A stretch of 64,000 nt of DNA from the NCBI RefSeq assembly GCF_023701945.1, contig NZ_JABAEF010000006.1, positions 1 through 64,000 on the forward strand, written 5' to 3'. A program made the position numbers and the translations under genes. Under the pieces are notes generated by a model. The model was not told the DNA's origin, did not search any database, and saw nothing but the letters and a program-made list of their open reading frames with translations. Below, one piece after another: positions 53,991-62,803 of this stretch (positions within the stretch are counted from its first letter, which is position 1; the number at the start of each line of letters is the position of its first letter). This DNA comes from Rhizobium sp. CG5 (GTDB taxonomy: Bacteria > Pseudomonadota > Alphaproteobacteria > Rhizobiales > Rhizobiaceae).

Positions 53991-56900
53991 TCAGATCCTC
54001 ACCAGGTCGACGCCGTCGCCCAGTTCCCGGACGGCGATGTCGACGACACTTTGCTGGTGGGTGAAGAGGATCGTCTGGAATGTGCCCGACGTGCCGGCCA
54101 GCGCCTTCAGGCCCGAGGCCGTGCGGTCGTCGTCGAAGGTCTGGAAGATGTCGTCGACGATCAGCGGTGCCGGCTCGTTGCGGCTGCAATAGTCCTCGAG
54201 GAAGGCCAGCCTGAGGGCGAGATAGAGTTGGTCGGCGGTGCCTTCGCTGAGACCGCTGAGCGGCACCCGTTCGCCGGTCGATCGTTCCGCCTTCAGATGC
54301 AGGGCGTCATCCGTGCCATAGTCCTGCACCAGTCGCGCAAACCTTCCGCCGGTCAGCACCGAGAACAGATCGCCCGCCCGCGTCATCATCGGATCGGCCT
54401 GCGCCTCGCGATAGGCTTCCATCGACGTGCCCAGCAGATGGGCGGCCAGCTTCAGCACCACCCATTGCCGGGCAAGCTCGCGCGCTTCCTGTTCGGCCGC
54501 CAGCTTCTCGAACACCGCATATTCGGCACTCTTGCCCGTCTCCAGCGCCCGGCGCTGCCGCTCGTTCTCAGCCAGCACGGCCGTCAGTTGGCCAAAGCGT
54601 TCGACATGGGCGTGATCCTCGGCCTCCAGCCGTTCGATGTCGAGATCGGCGGCCACCCGGTCGAAACCCGACAGATCAGAGCGAACCTCGTCTTCGCTAC
54701 GGCCTTCGGACTGCAGATCGAAGCGCCGGCGCGATTGCATGAGCCGGGCCTCGATCTCGCGCCGCTGCTGCAGGCGCTGCAACAGCGCCGCGAGATCGTC
54801 GCCGACCGGCATGGCACTCGCCAGGGTCGACAGCACGGTTTCGGCCTCTTCGGCCTCCAGCCGGGCGCGGGCCAGGATCTGCTGCGCCCGTTCCAGCGAC
54901 CGGGTGAGGCCCAGGCGCCGCTGATGATCGGCATTGGCGGCGACCACCCGTTCATGCAGGATGTCGACCACGGCATCGGCCGACAGCGTCGCCAGCTCCG
55001 GGGCGATCTCGACGGCAAGCCCGCGGGCATCGTCCTCGAACGCTTCAATGTCGCGCTCCATGCCGCGCACCCGCCGGCGGCGGTTTTCGCGCTCGGACAG
55101 CGTCGCCGGCACATCCTTCCAGACCAGGATCGAGGCCTCGGCCATTTCAACGGACGCCGTCGGAGAAAGGCCGATGGCGGCAACCGCCTCGGCAAAGACC
55201 CGGCCCCAACGCTCCGCCTCGTCGCGAAGCTCGGCCCGTCGGGCTTCCAGCTTTTCGATCGTATCGATCGACGACTGTCGCTTGCCTTCGGCCGCGCGGC
55301 TTTCCGTCCAGCGCTGGCCGATATCGCCGACATGGCGAGCAAGCGCCCGGCCGAGGGCGGAGACCGGCAGGGCGTCGTATCCCGCCAAGCCACAGGCATC
55401 GGAGAGCGCCTGGAGGACCGGAGCGATGCGCTGCTCGATCCGCTGCAACTCCGCAAGTTCGTCTTCCAGCGTGTGCAGGGCATCGCGCTGCTTGGCGAGC
55501 CCCTCGACGGCGCGGCGCCACTCGATCATCCGTTCGGCGGTGTCCGGCTGCAGATCGAGCCCGGCAAACAGCGCCTGATAATCGACGCGGACCGCCTCCA
55601 GATCGGTAGCAGCGGCCGCAGAATCCCGGTCCGCCTGCCGAACGGCCTCGTTCAGTTCTATGAGACGCAATCTGAGCTGCTGGTGGCGTGCCACGCGCTC
55701 GGCATCGGTCAGTGCGCTGTCAGCCAGCCGGTCGGCCTCGGCGATCGACCAGGCGACCTCCTGCTCCGGGACCGCCGATCCCTTGCCCGCAAAGGCCTGG
55801 AACAGCCCGTCGCGCCGCGACCGGGCCGTGGTGATATCGTCCCGCGTGACGATCGTGCCATCATGCTGCAGCCCGGCGATGTCCCGGTCGACCGTTACTT
55901 TTTCCGAAAGCAGGCCACCGAGCACCGAGGAAGCCTGCCGGGCGACAGTCGTGGCCTCGTCGATGCGCCGGCGATGCTCGGCAAGCGTGGCGAGATCCGG
56001 CAGCGGGGTGGCGAGCAGCCGGTCGAGATCGATGACCGGCGGCGACAATCTTGCAGCGGCCTCGGTCAGTTCAGACCGGGCGCGTGACATCCGCACCGCG
56101 AGGGCATCAAGCCGGGTCAACTCGGCCAGGTCCGGCTGCAGGGCGGCCAGTTGGTCGGCATAGGGTTTTGGGTCGATCAGCCGGCCGCCAGCCTTGACGC
56201 TGTCGAGATGGCTCAAATAGTCGCGCTCTTCGTCGAGCCGTTTGGCAATATCGTCGAGCTGACGCCGGATCTCCCGGCCTTCGCCGGACAGCACGCCGAG
56301 ACGGGCGAGATCGGCATCGGCCGGCTGGCTCTGTTCCAGCTCGTCCGGATCGGCCGGCAGGCCGAGCTTGCGGGCCAGACCGGCGAGCCTCTGATCAAAA
56401 GCCTCGACTTCGCCCCGCACCCGCGACAGGTCCTCGCGGGCCTTCAGGTAGGAGCCTTTTTCGGCATAACCCGCCACGACACGATCGGCTGCGGCAAACA
56501 CCGCCTCGTCGACCGCTGCCAGGCGAAGCTCGTCACCCAGCCGGACTGCTTCGTCCTCGGCGCTCTCAAGCGCGTCCTGCGCCTTGGTGCGCGACCGCAG
56601 CGCCTCATCCAGTTGGGCCTCAAACGAGGACGGCACCGCCTGCAGATCGGCAAAATGCAGCAGCGAGGTCTGATCGGCGTCGATCTCGCGGATCAGCGGC
56701 TCCAGCCTTTTCAGGGCGGTGAGATGCCCCAGCGCGTGGCGTGTCTGCTGCCGCGCCTGCTGCAGCGCCTTCATGTCCCGTTCGGCGTCTGCGGCGTCGG
56801 CCAGCAGTTTCTTCCAGTCGCCGGACCGCAGTTCAAGCTCCCGCTCCGCCTTGCGGGCCTCGTCATGGCGATCGAGCGCCTGATAGAACAGCCGGTCCTT

Positions 56901-57437
56901 GGAGCGGCGCGTGGCGAAAATTCCTTCCGCCTCGCTCTCCAGCGACTGGCGCAGCTTGCTGAGGCCCGTCAGGCCGGAGGCAGCGGAAAACAACAGGCTG
57001 CCGATTTCGCCGCCGCTGTGCAGCATTTCCAGCGCCCCCTGGCGCAAGCGGTGCGAGTTGAGGCCAAAGGCTCGCTCGAAAACATCCCGGCCGAGACTGC
57101 CGAGAAATGGCGCCAGGGCATCGTCGGCCAGCGGCGTTTCGGCCTCGCAATGGTCGATCAGCGTATTCTTGCGACCGCGCCGCCGGCGGAAGGCGAGCTG
57201 GTCCCTGTCCCGACCGGACAGAACCGCGCCGATGCGAAGGCTCGACGGTTCATGCAGAAAACTGTCCTCGGCCGCGCTCGGAAAGCCGAACAGCAGGTCG
57301 GAAATGGCTTTGAGCGCCGACGATTTTCCCGCCTCGTTCGCCCCATAGACGACATGCAGCGCGGCGCCGGGCCTGAACTCCAGCACGCGATCGGTCAGCG
57401 CGCCGTAACGCAGGATGTCGAGACGATCAAAGCGCAT
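53991..57437 (-). CDS. YhaN/SbcC-like AAA ATPase with long coiled coils
   Basis: A 1148-residue SMC/Rad50-like ATPase. The N-terminal ATPase half has Walker A GANEAGKSS at 32-40 and RHRLRQ-type YhaN features (FGLNSHRLRQGAL). Long alanine/glutamate/arginine-rich coiled coils fill about 190-990. The C-terminal half has the signature SGLSEGTADQLYLALRLAFL and Walker B PLIVDDIFQTFDDDR. It should pair with the nuclease encoded two bases upstream as an SbcCD-like DNA-end-processing complex. It converges on the peptide operon. Confidence 0.92.
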   Translation of the reverse strand: MRFDRLDILRYGALTDRVLEFRPGAALHVVYGANEAGKSSALKAISDLLFGFPSAAEDSFLHEPSSLRIGAVLSGRDRDQLAFRRRRGRKNTLIDHCEAETPLADDALAPFLGSLGRDVFERAFGLNSHRLRQGALEMLHSGGEIGSLLFSAASGLTGLSKLRQSLESEAEGIFATRRSKDRLFYQALDRHDEARKAERELELRSGDWKKLLADAADAERDMKALQQARQQTRHALGHLTALKRLEPLIREIDADQTSLLHFADLQAVPSSFEAQLDEALRSRTKAQDALESAEDEAVRLGDELRLAAVDEAVFAAADRVVAGYAEKGSYLKAREDLSRVRGEVEAFDQRLAGLARKLGLPADPDELEQSQPADADLARLGVLSGEGREIRRQLDDIAKRLDEERDYLSHLDSVKAGGRLIDPKPYADQLAALQPDLAELTRLDALAVRMSRARSELTEAAARLSPPVIDLDRLLATPLPDLATLAEHRRRIDEATTVARQASSVLGGLLSEKVTVDRDIAGLQHDGTIVTRDDITTARSRRDGLFQAFAGKGSAVPEQEVAWSIAEADRLADSALTDAERVARHQQLRLRLIELNEAVRQADRDSAAAATDLEAVRVDYQALFAGLDLQPDTAERMIEWRRAVEGLAKQRDALHTLEDELAELQRIEQRIAPVLQALSDACGLAGYDALPVSALGRALARHVGDIGQRWTESRAAEGKRQSSIDTIEKLEARRAELRDEAERWGRVFAEAVAAIGLSPTASVEMAEASILVWKDVPATLSERENRRRRVRGMERDIEAFEDDARGLAVEIAPELATLSADAVVDILHERVVAANADHQRRLGLTRSLERAQQILARARLEAEEAETVLSTLASAMPVGDDLAALLQRLQQRREIEARLMQSRRRFDLQSEGRSEDEVRSDLSGFDRVAADLDIERLEAEDHAHVERFGQLTAVLAENERQRRALETGKSAEYAVFEKLAAEQEARELARQWVVLKLAAHLLGTSMEAYREAQADPMMTRAGDLFSVLTGGRFARLVQDYGTDDALHLKAERSTGERVPLSGLSEGTADQLYLALRLAFLEDYCSRNEPAPLIVDDIFQTFDDDRTASGLKALAGTSGTFQTILFTHQQSVVDIAVRELGDGVDLVRI

Positions 57438-57439
57438 GG

Positions 57440-58675
57440 CTAGCCGCCTCCGCCGCGGGCGAGCAGCAATTGCCGGGCTTCCTCGACCAGCGCCTCGGCC
57501 GTCACCTCAAGCGGCCGGTCGCCGGCACCAATGCCGCCCGGCAGCCGGAGCGCGATCGTCGAGACCAGGTCCTGCGCCTGGGCCAAAGTATCGCCCGGCA
57601 GTGCGTCGGCGGCAAACAGGTGCTGCAGGTCGAAGGCGGCACCGGTTGCTGTGCCTTCGGAGAGCGCTGGGGCGGTCAGCCGCAGTTCGAGTTTTTCCAG
57701 CCAGATATCGGCATGGCAGCGATGGCAGGCCGCCTGCACTTCGTCATGCCATTGCCGGCGATTGGTGGCGAAATCCCTGTAGAGCGGCGTCACGCCGGAA
57801 AGCCGCACCCGCAGCGCCAGCATGCGCCCCTCGATATCGTGCGCAAGCGGCAAGACGGCCCGCTCGACGGCCGCTAGAATCGAGTTTGCATCGTCTTCTG
57901 CACCGATCACCACCTCGACGGCACCGAAGCGCGCCTCATCAACAATCACCCGTTCATGGCGGGCGCGGCCATCCTTGACGGTGACCAGCACGGCGCCCTT
58001 GGCGCCCTGTTCGCGAATGCTGCGGCCCTGCAGGTTGCCGGGAAAGATCACCAGCGGATCGGCGGCGACCTCTTCGAACTCATGCACATGGCCGAGCGCC
58101 CAGTAGTCGTAGCCGCGCGAGCGCAGGTCCTCGACCGAACAGGGAGCGTAGGGGGCATGGGGTTCTCGGCCGGTCAGCGACGTGTGCAGCACGCCGATAT
58201 TGAACCATCCGGCCACCGGCGGCGGATAGGCAATCGCCAGATTGTCGGTCGCCGAGCGGTCGGCAAAACCCTGGCCATGCAGGGCCACCTGGATGGCCCC
58301 CAGGCGAAAGCTGCCCGGCGCATTGGTCGGAAATTCGTGCACATTGGCCGGCAGCGTGATGGTCTTGGTGATGACGCTCATGGCATCGTGATTGCCACGC
58401 AGCAGGAAGACCGGAATCGCGGCCCGCTCCAGCCGCGCCATTTCGCGGTTGAAGAACAGGCCGATTTTGTTGTCCTTCCAGTCGCCGTCATAGACGTCGC
58501 CGGCAATCAGGAAGAAGTCGACCTTCCCGTCGATCGCCTGGCTCACCAGCGTCGAGAAGGCCTTGCGGCTCGCCTCCACGAAAACGGCGGCAATCTCGGC
58601 ATCCTTCAGGGCAAGGCCCTGAAACGGACTGCCCAGATGCAGGTCGGCCGCGTGGATAAACCGGAAAGAAGACAT
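57440..58675 (-). CDS. YhaO/SbcD-like metallophosphoesterase (DNA repair exonuclease)
   Basis: A 411-residue calcineurin-like nuclease. All metal motifs are present: Asp11 and His13 in HAADLHLGS, Asp60 in IAGDVYDG, Asn96-His97 in LLRGNHDA, and GHVHEF. A C-terminal domain of about 140 residues follows the catalytic part, as in YhaO. It is transcribed together with the YhaN-like ATPase, with a two-base gap, and the two probably form one complex acting on DNA ends. Confidence 0.93.
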   Translation of the reverse strand: MSSFRFIHAADLHLGSPFQGLALKDAEIAAVFVEASRKAFSTLVSQAIDGKVDFFLIAGDVYDGDWKDNKIGLFFNREMARLERAAIPVFLLRGNHDAMSVITKTITLPANVHEFPTNAPGSFRLGAIQVALHGQGFADRSATDNLAIAYPPPVAGWFNIGVLHTSLTGREPHAPYAPCSVEDLRSRGYDYWALGHVHEFEEVAADPLVIFPGNLQGRSIREQGAKGAVLVTVKDGRARHERVIVDEARFGAVEVVIGAEDDANSILAAVERAVLPLAHDIEGRMLALRVRLSGVTPLYRDFATNRRQWHDEVQAACHRCHADIWLEKLELRLTAPALSEGTATGAAFDLQHLFAADALPGDTLAQAQDLVSTIALRLPGGIGAGDRPLEVTAEALVEEARQLLLARGGGG

Positions 58676-58764
58676 GAACTCGAATCGTCAGGTGCCGTTG
58701 GCCCCTGTTTTAGGAAAATGCTGACCCGATTGATAGTCTTCTGCCCGGCTTATCACGCTCTGTG

Positions 58765-59109
58765 TCAGAGGCGGTGCATGCGCGCGACATCAAGCTCCGG
58801 AAAGGCGGCCAGCAGATCCTCGCGCGACGCCATCGTTTCTGGCTCGGCATGCAGGACGACGCTGAGGGGATCTCCGACCTGCACCGCCTTATCGGCGCGC
58901 ACCGAAATGCTGTCGCCATTGCCGCGCAACAGTGTAGCCTCCTTTTCAAATCCCTGCGTCAGCAGCCAGTCACGCGATGCGTTCAGGCTGATCTGCACTT
59001 CATAGGAACTGTTCTCCCGCACGACCTTGACCAGATAGGGCACCGGCGCACGGTTGCCGTCGATCAGAATTTCGCCCTGGCCATCGGCATTTTCAATGTG
59101 TTCACTCAT
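58765..59109 (-). CDS. Hypothetical acidic protein
   Basis: A 114-residue soluble protein starting at the ATG at 59109, with AAAGGAT directly upstream; the frame extends 48 codons further but that part is not protein-like. Sequence such as SEHIENADGQGEILIDGNRA and LVKVVRENSSYEVQISLNAS suggests a small beta-rich domain. I do not recognise a family. It lies upstream of the YhaO-like gene with an 89-base gap and may share its transcript. Confidence 0.6.
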   Translation of the reverse strand: MSEHIENADGQGEILIDGNRAPVPYLVKVVRENSSYEVQISLNASRDWLLTQGFEKEATLLRGNGDSISVRADKAVQVGDPLSVVLHAEPETMASREDLLAAFPELDVARMHRL

Positions 59110-59391
59110 ATCCTTTTGTCCTCTTGCAGTGCCATCCGCCTCTCCAGCCGACAGCATGTTGCCCCGGCAAAGACAACCGAAGCAGCCTGCGATTTGTTCC
59201 CGGTGGGCGCTCCGACCGCGCCATCGTGCGCCCTTCCGACAGGACATTTGCATTTTCTACCTTTGTCAGATCGGACCTCCTCTGCTATTGCGGGACCATG
59301 AACCGGGTGGCGGCGACGTGACCTCAAGGCAGATCAAACGAAGCTCGCCAAGCCACGCCAAGCGGCATGGGAGAGATCAACGGACCCGCAG

Positions 59392-59598
59392 ATGGACAGT
59401 GTCGAAATCACCACGCGCAGCGAATTTGCCATGTGGGCCATACAAAGGGCGCAGGAAATCGTGATGAACGAGGGGTCGGCGCTGGCCCTGGCAGCCCGCG
59501 ACATGGACGAGACCGCCCTGCAGGACAACGGCGTGGCGCTGGGCAAGGCAATTGCCGATGCCATGCTCGAAGTGTTCGACGGGCTGATCTCCGAATAA
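59392..59598 (+). CDS. Small conserved-looking helical protein
   Basis: A 68-residue acidic, helical protein (SVEITTRSEFAMWAIQRAQE, then ALALAARDMDETALQDNGVA). It has good coding character and lies 27 bases upstream of the J-domain gene in the same direction, so a shared transcript is likely. The family is not recognised. Confidence 0.6.
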   Translation: MDSVEITTRSEFAMWAIQRAQEIVMNEGSALALAARDMDETALQDNGVALGKAIADAMLEVFDGLISE

Positions 59599-59625
59599 GG
59601 TGGTGTCCGAACAAGGAGGATCCGT

Positions 59626-60258
59626 GTGATCGATCCCTATGAGATCCTGGGCGTCGCGCAGGATGCCGACGACGAGCAGATCCGGGCGGCCTACCGCCTG
59701 CTGGCCAAGGCCACCCATCCGGATTCGGGCGGTGATACCGAGACCTTCATTCGCGGCCAGAAGGCGTGCGAACTTCTGCTCGATCCCGCCCGGCGCAAAT
59801 TCTTCGACGAGACCGGCTACGATCTGGAATTGACCGAGGCGATGGATCTGCAGGGCCTGCTGGTCATCGAAAAGCTCGTCAACGAGATCGTGCTCGACGA
59901 CCGCGAGCCCGGCACCTTCGACCCGATTGCCGGCATGCGGGCCAAGCTGACCGACGAAATCAGCAAGACCCGGTTCCAGATCCGCGAAATGCAGGGCCAT
60001 AGCAGCCGGCTGCAAAACCACCTGGGCCGGCTCGGCGACCGGCCGGGCAAGGATGTGCTGGGCTATATGCTGCGGGCCCGCATGGAGACGATCGGCAAGC
60101 TGGTGGCCGAAGCCGCCGCCCGCATCGAGGCGACCGAGCGGGCTTTCGACATGCTCGACGCCTATTCCTACACAATCGACCTTGCCGACGAGGAAGAGGC
60201 GGCCCCAGACAGCCTCCGGGCGGACGAACCACCGGTCAAGGCCAGCGGCCGAGCATAG
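59626..60258 (+). CDS. J-domain (DnaJ-like) protein
   Basis: A 210-residue protein with an N-terminal J domain: IDPYEILGVAQDADDEQIRA then the diagnostic HPD at residues 31-33 in ATHPDSGGD. The rest (about 75-210) is helical, ending in an acidic tail, and has no DnaJ zinc or glycine-rich region. It should be a specialised co-chaperone that stimulates a DnaK. The start is a GTG at 59626 with a perfect AAGGAGGA site five bases upstream. No dnaK gene is nearby. Confidence 0.88.
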   Translation: MIDPYEILGVAQDADDEQIRAAYRLLAKATHPDSGGDTETFIRGQKACELLLDPARRKFFDETGYDLELTEAMDLQGLLVIEKLVNEIVLDDREPGTFDPIAGMRAKLTDEISKTRFQIREMQGHSSRLQNHLGRLGDRPGKDVLGYMLRARMETIGKLVAEAAARIEATERAFDMLDAYSYTIDLADEEEAAPDSLRADEPPVKASGRA

Positions 60259-60315
60259 ACGGTTTAATCGACTTTGTTCCCCATCTCCTCCAATCGGAAG
60301 GAGGGTAATGCAACG

Positions 60316-60681
60316 CTACAAACCGTCATGCTCATCGAATATCATTTTTACGTCCTTGCGGCGTTCCGTGTTTTGGTCTGTGTGCACTGAGATATAACTT
60401 TCCTTGATGAGCGGCGGCGGCAAACGTTCCAACGCGCGCTCCCGTCTGGTTTTTCTAGCCCAGACGAGAAATGCAATGAAAGCCAAGACGCCTACAAACG
60501 CGACACAAGAGAGGGCTGCGTTAAATATGAATCGAACTGGAGCCTCTTCGTAAGTTCTCCAGCCACTTCGCTTCACATAGATCAGTCCATGGAACAGTAC
60601 GCTGTAAAACGGATATCCGAATACGACGATCAGAAATGCGGCTAGAGCGACAACCTTGGCTTTCGCGAACATGCGCAACAT
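60316..60681 (-). CDS. Hypothetical membrane protein of atypical base composition
   Basis: A 121-residue protein with two clear hydrophobic helices (VVALAAFLIVVFGYPFYSVL near residues 10-29, and NAALSCVAFVGVLAFIAFLV near 54-73) and a basic cytoplasmic tail. Codon use is visibly more A/T-rich than the neighbours, suggesting acquisition from elsewhere. No homologous family comes to mind. ATG codons at 60681 and 60672 are possible starts. It is monocistronic and converges with the J-domain gene. Confidence 0.5.
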   Translation of the reverse strand: MLRMFAKAKVVALAAFLIVVFGYPFYSVLFHGLIYVKRSGWRTYEEAPVRFIFNAALSCVAFVGVLAFIAFLVWARKTRRERALERLPPPLIKESYISVHTDQNTERRKDVKMIFDEHDGL

Positions 60682-60923
60682 TCGTTAGTAGAACATCGCG
60701 ATAGTGTTTCACAGATTTATTAACTGGAAACTGCCAGTAGCTTTAATTCGCGCGTGAGGTTGGATGACAGCCTTTCAGCTCCGCCGACCGCCGGTGTGTC
60801 TGTAGAGCCACGGCCGATATTCGTTCGGTCCAGCCAGGACGATTTCGCCCTTTCGCCTTGTCCGCCGTCACAATACGCTTAAAAACAACGTGTTGAGTGC
60901 ACAGAGCAGGAATGGGACAGTCC
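60682..60923. other. Intergenic stretch before the SDR gene
   Basis: About 240 bases separating the atypical membrane protein from the SDR-FAD-PhnX operon. No RNA gene, clear palindrome or strong promoter was recognised. A minus-strand open frame passes through from the SDR gene but has no protein-like character. Confidence 0.35.
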
Positions 60924-61673
60924 ATGAGCAAAACGATTTTCATCACCGGAGCCACGTCGGGTTTCGGCGAAGCCACCGCCCGCCGGTTCATCGCCGATGG
61001 CTGGCAGGTGATCGGCACCGGCCGACGCATGGACCGGCTCGCCAAGCTCAACGCAGAATTCGGCGTCAAATTCCAGCCGGCCTGTTTCGATATTACCGAT
61101 GAGGGCGAGATGCTGACAGCCCTTGCCGGCCTGCCGCCTGAGTTTTCTGAGATCGACGTGCTGGTCAACAATGCCGGACTGGCGCTCGGCACCGCCGCTG
61201 CGCCGCAGACCAAGCTGTCGGACTGGAAACAGATGATCGACACCAATGTGACAGGCCTCGTCACCTTGACCCATCACCTGCTCGAGGGCCTGATTGCCCG
61301 ACGCGGCGTGATCGTCAACCTGTCATCGGTGGCGGCCCACTGGCCCTATCCCGGCGGCAATGTCTATGGCGGCACGAAAGCCTTCCTGCGCCAGTTCTCG
61401 CTTGGCCTGCGCTCCGACCTGCATGGCAAGGGGGTGCGCGTCACCTCGATCGAGCCGGGCCTCTGCGAAAGCGAATTCACGCTGGTGCGCACCGGCGGCG
61501 ACCAGGAAGCCTATGACAGGCTCTACAAGGGCGCCAATGCGCTGCAGCCGGAAGATATCGCCAACACCATTCACTGGGTGGCGACCCAGCCGGCCCATAT
61601 CAACATCAACAGCCTGGAAGTCATGCCGGTCAGCCAGTCCTGGGCCGGATTCCAGGTGCACAAGGATCTCTGA
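60924..61673 (+). CDS. SDR-family oxidoreductase (YdfG-like)
   Basis: A 249-residue classical SDR. The cofactor motif TGATSGFG lies near residue 8, followed by a TGRRMDRL segment favouring NADP, then NNAGLALG, the serine in NLSSVAA and YGGTKAF as the YxxxK pair. The C-terminus (PAHININSLEVMPVSQSWAG) is that of YdfG-type 3-hydroxy-acid dehydrogenases. The ATG at 60924 gives the normal family length. Its stop overlaps the ATG of the FAD oxidoreductase by one base, so it belongs to the putative phosphonate operon. Confidence 0.9.
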   Translation: MSKTIFITGATSGFGEATARRFIADGWQVIGTGRRMDRLAKLNAEFGVKFQPACFDITDEGEMLTALAGLPPEFSEIDVLVNNAGLALGTAAAPQTKLSDWKQMIDTNVTGLVTLTHHLLEGLIARRGVIVNLSSVAAHWPYPGGNVYGGTKAFLRQFSLGLRSDLHGKGVRVTSIEPGLCESEFTLVRTGGDQEAYDRLYKGANALQPEDIANTIHWVATQPAHININSLEVMPVSQSWAGFQVHKDL

Positions 61674-62803
61674 TGGCCGTCTATGATCTGGCCGTCGTCG
61701 GTGCCGGCATCATCGGCCTTGCCCATGCCTTTGCCGCCGCCAAACGCGGCAAGCGCGTCGTAGTCATCGACCGCGACGCCCAGGCCAACGGCGCGTCGGT
61801 GCGCAATTTCGGCTTCGTCACGGTCACCGGCCAGGGTGCCGGCGATTGCTGGACCATGGCGCGGCGGGCCCGCACTGTGTGGGCCGAAACGGTGGCAGAG
61901 GCCGGAATTGAGGTGCTGCAGCAGGGACTGGTGGTCGCCGCCCGCCTGCCGGAATCGCAAGATGTCATCGACGCTTTTCTCAAGACCGAAATGGGCGAAG
62001 GCTGCACGCGGATCACCGCATCGAAGGCACAAGAGTTTGTGCCGGCGATCCGCACCGATGCCGCCATCGCCGCCCTGCACAGCCCCCATGAACTGCGTGT
62101 GGAATCCCGCACCGCCATTCCGCTACTGACCCGCTATCTGCAACAGACGCACGGCGTCACCTTCCTGTGGCAGACGACTGTCACGGCCGTGGACGCCCCG
62201 CGGGTCGAGACGTCGAAGGGTCCGGTCGAGGCGGAGACCGTGATCCTCTGCCCCGGCGACGACTATACCGGCCTGTTTGCCGAGCGGATCGCCGCCTATG
62301 GCCTGACCCGCTGCAAGCTGCAGATGCTGCGCGTCAAGCCGGCCTCGCCCGTCACCTTCCGCACTGCCGTGATGTCCGATCTCGGCCTCGGCCGTTATCT
62401 CGGCTATGCCGATCTGCCGGAGGCGGCCGCCTTGAAGGCCCGGCTCGATGCCGAGATGGCGGCGCACCGCGCCAACGGCATCCACCTGATCGTCACCCAG
62501 TCGGCCGATGGCTCGCTGGTGGTCGGCGACAGCCATCATTACGCTGCAACGCCCGATCCCTTTGCCCACGAAGATGTCGATGCGCTGATCCTCGACGAAT
62601 TCGACCGAGTGCTCGACCTGCCCGGCCGCATGATCACGGAACGCTGGATCGGCACCTATGCCTCGGCACCCGACCGCTGGCGGCTCACCGACAGACCGTC
62701 CGACGCCGTGCGCCTCGTCATCGTCACCAGCGGCTGCGGCGCCTCGACGGCGTTCGGCATCGGCGAGGAAACCATCAACGATCTCTATGGGAGGCTCGCA
62801 TGA
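61673..62803 (+). CDS. FAD-dependent amine oxidoreductase (phosphonate-cluster type)
   Basis: A 376-residue DAO-family flavoenzyme. The FAD motif VVGAGIIGLAHAFAAAKRGK is at residues 8-27, with a second nucleotide-loop region in VILCPGDDYTG and the C-terminal VTSGCGASTAFGIGEETIND. It resembles the glycine-oxidase-like enzymes that sit next to phosphonatase genes and are proposed to oxidise an aminophosphonate to an aldehyde. It overlaps phnX by four bases. With no phnW in the window, it is the best candidate for making phosphonoacetaldehyde from 2-aminoethylphosphonate or an N-methyl or hydroxy analogue. Confidence 0.85.
   Translation: MAVYDLAVVGAGIIGLAHAFAAAKRGKRVVVIDRDAQANGASVRNFGFVTVTGQGAGDCWTMARRARTVWAETVAEAGIEVLQQGLVVAARLPESQDVIDAFLKTEMGEGCTRITASKAQEFVPAIRTDAAIAALHSPHELRVESRTAIPLLTRYLQQTHGVTFLWQTTVTAVDAPRVETSKGPVEAETVILCPGDDYTGLFAERIAAYGLTRCKLQMLRVKPASPVTFRTAVMSDLGLGRYLGYADLPEAAALKARLDAEMAAHRANGIHLIVTQSADGSLVVGDSHHYAATPDPFAHEDVDALILDEFDRVLDLPGRMITERWIGTYASAPDRWRLTDRPSDAVRLVIVTSGCGASTAFGIGEETINDLYGRLA

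Noticed and set aside
54051..56087. Long plus-strand open frame opposite the YhaN-like ATPase
   Set aside because: Complementary to the coiled-coil region of a recognised gene; composition is that of an antisense frame.
60743..61264. Minus-strand open frame upstream of and within the SDR gene
   Set aside because: Mostly antisense to the SDR gene, with no protein-like character in its non-overlapping part.
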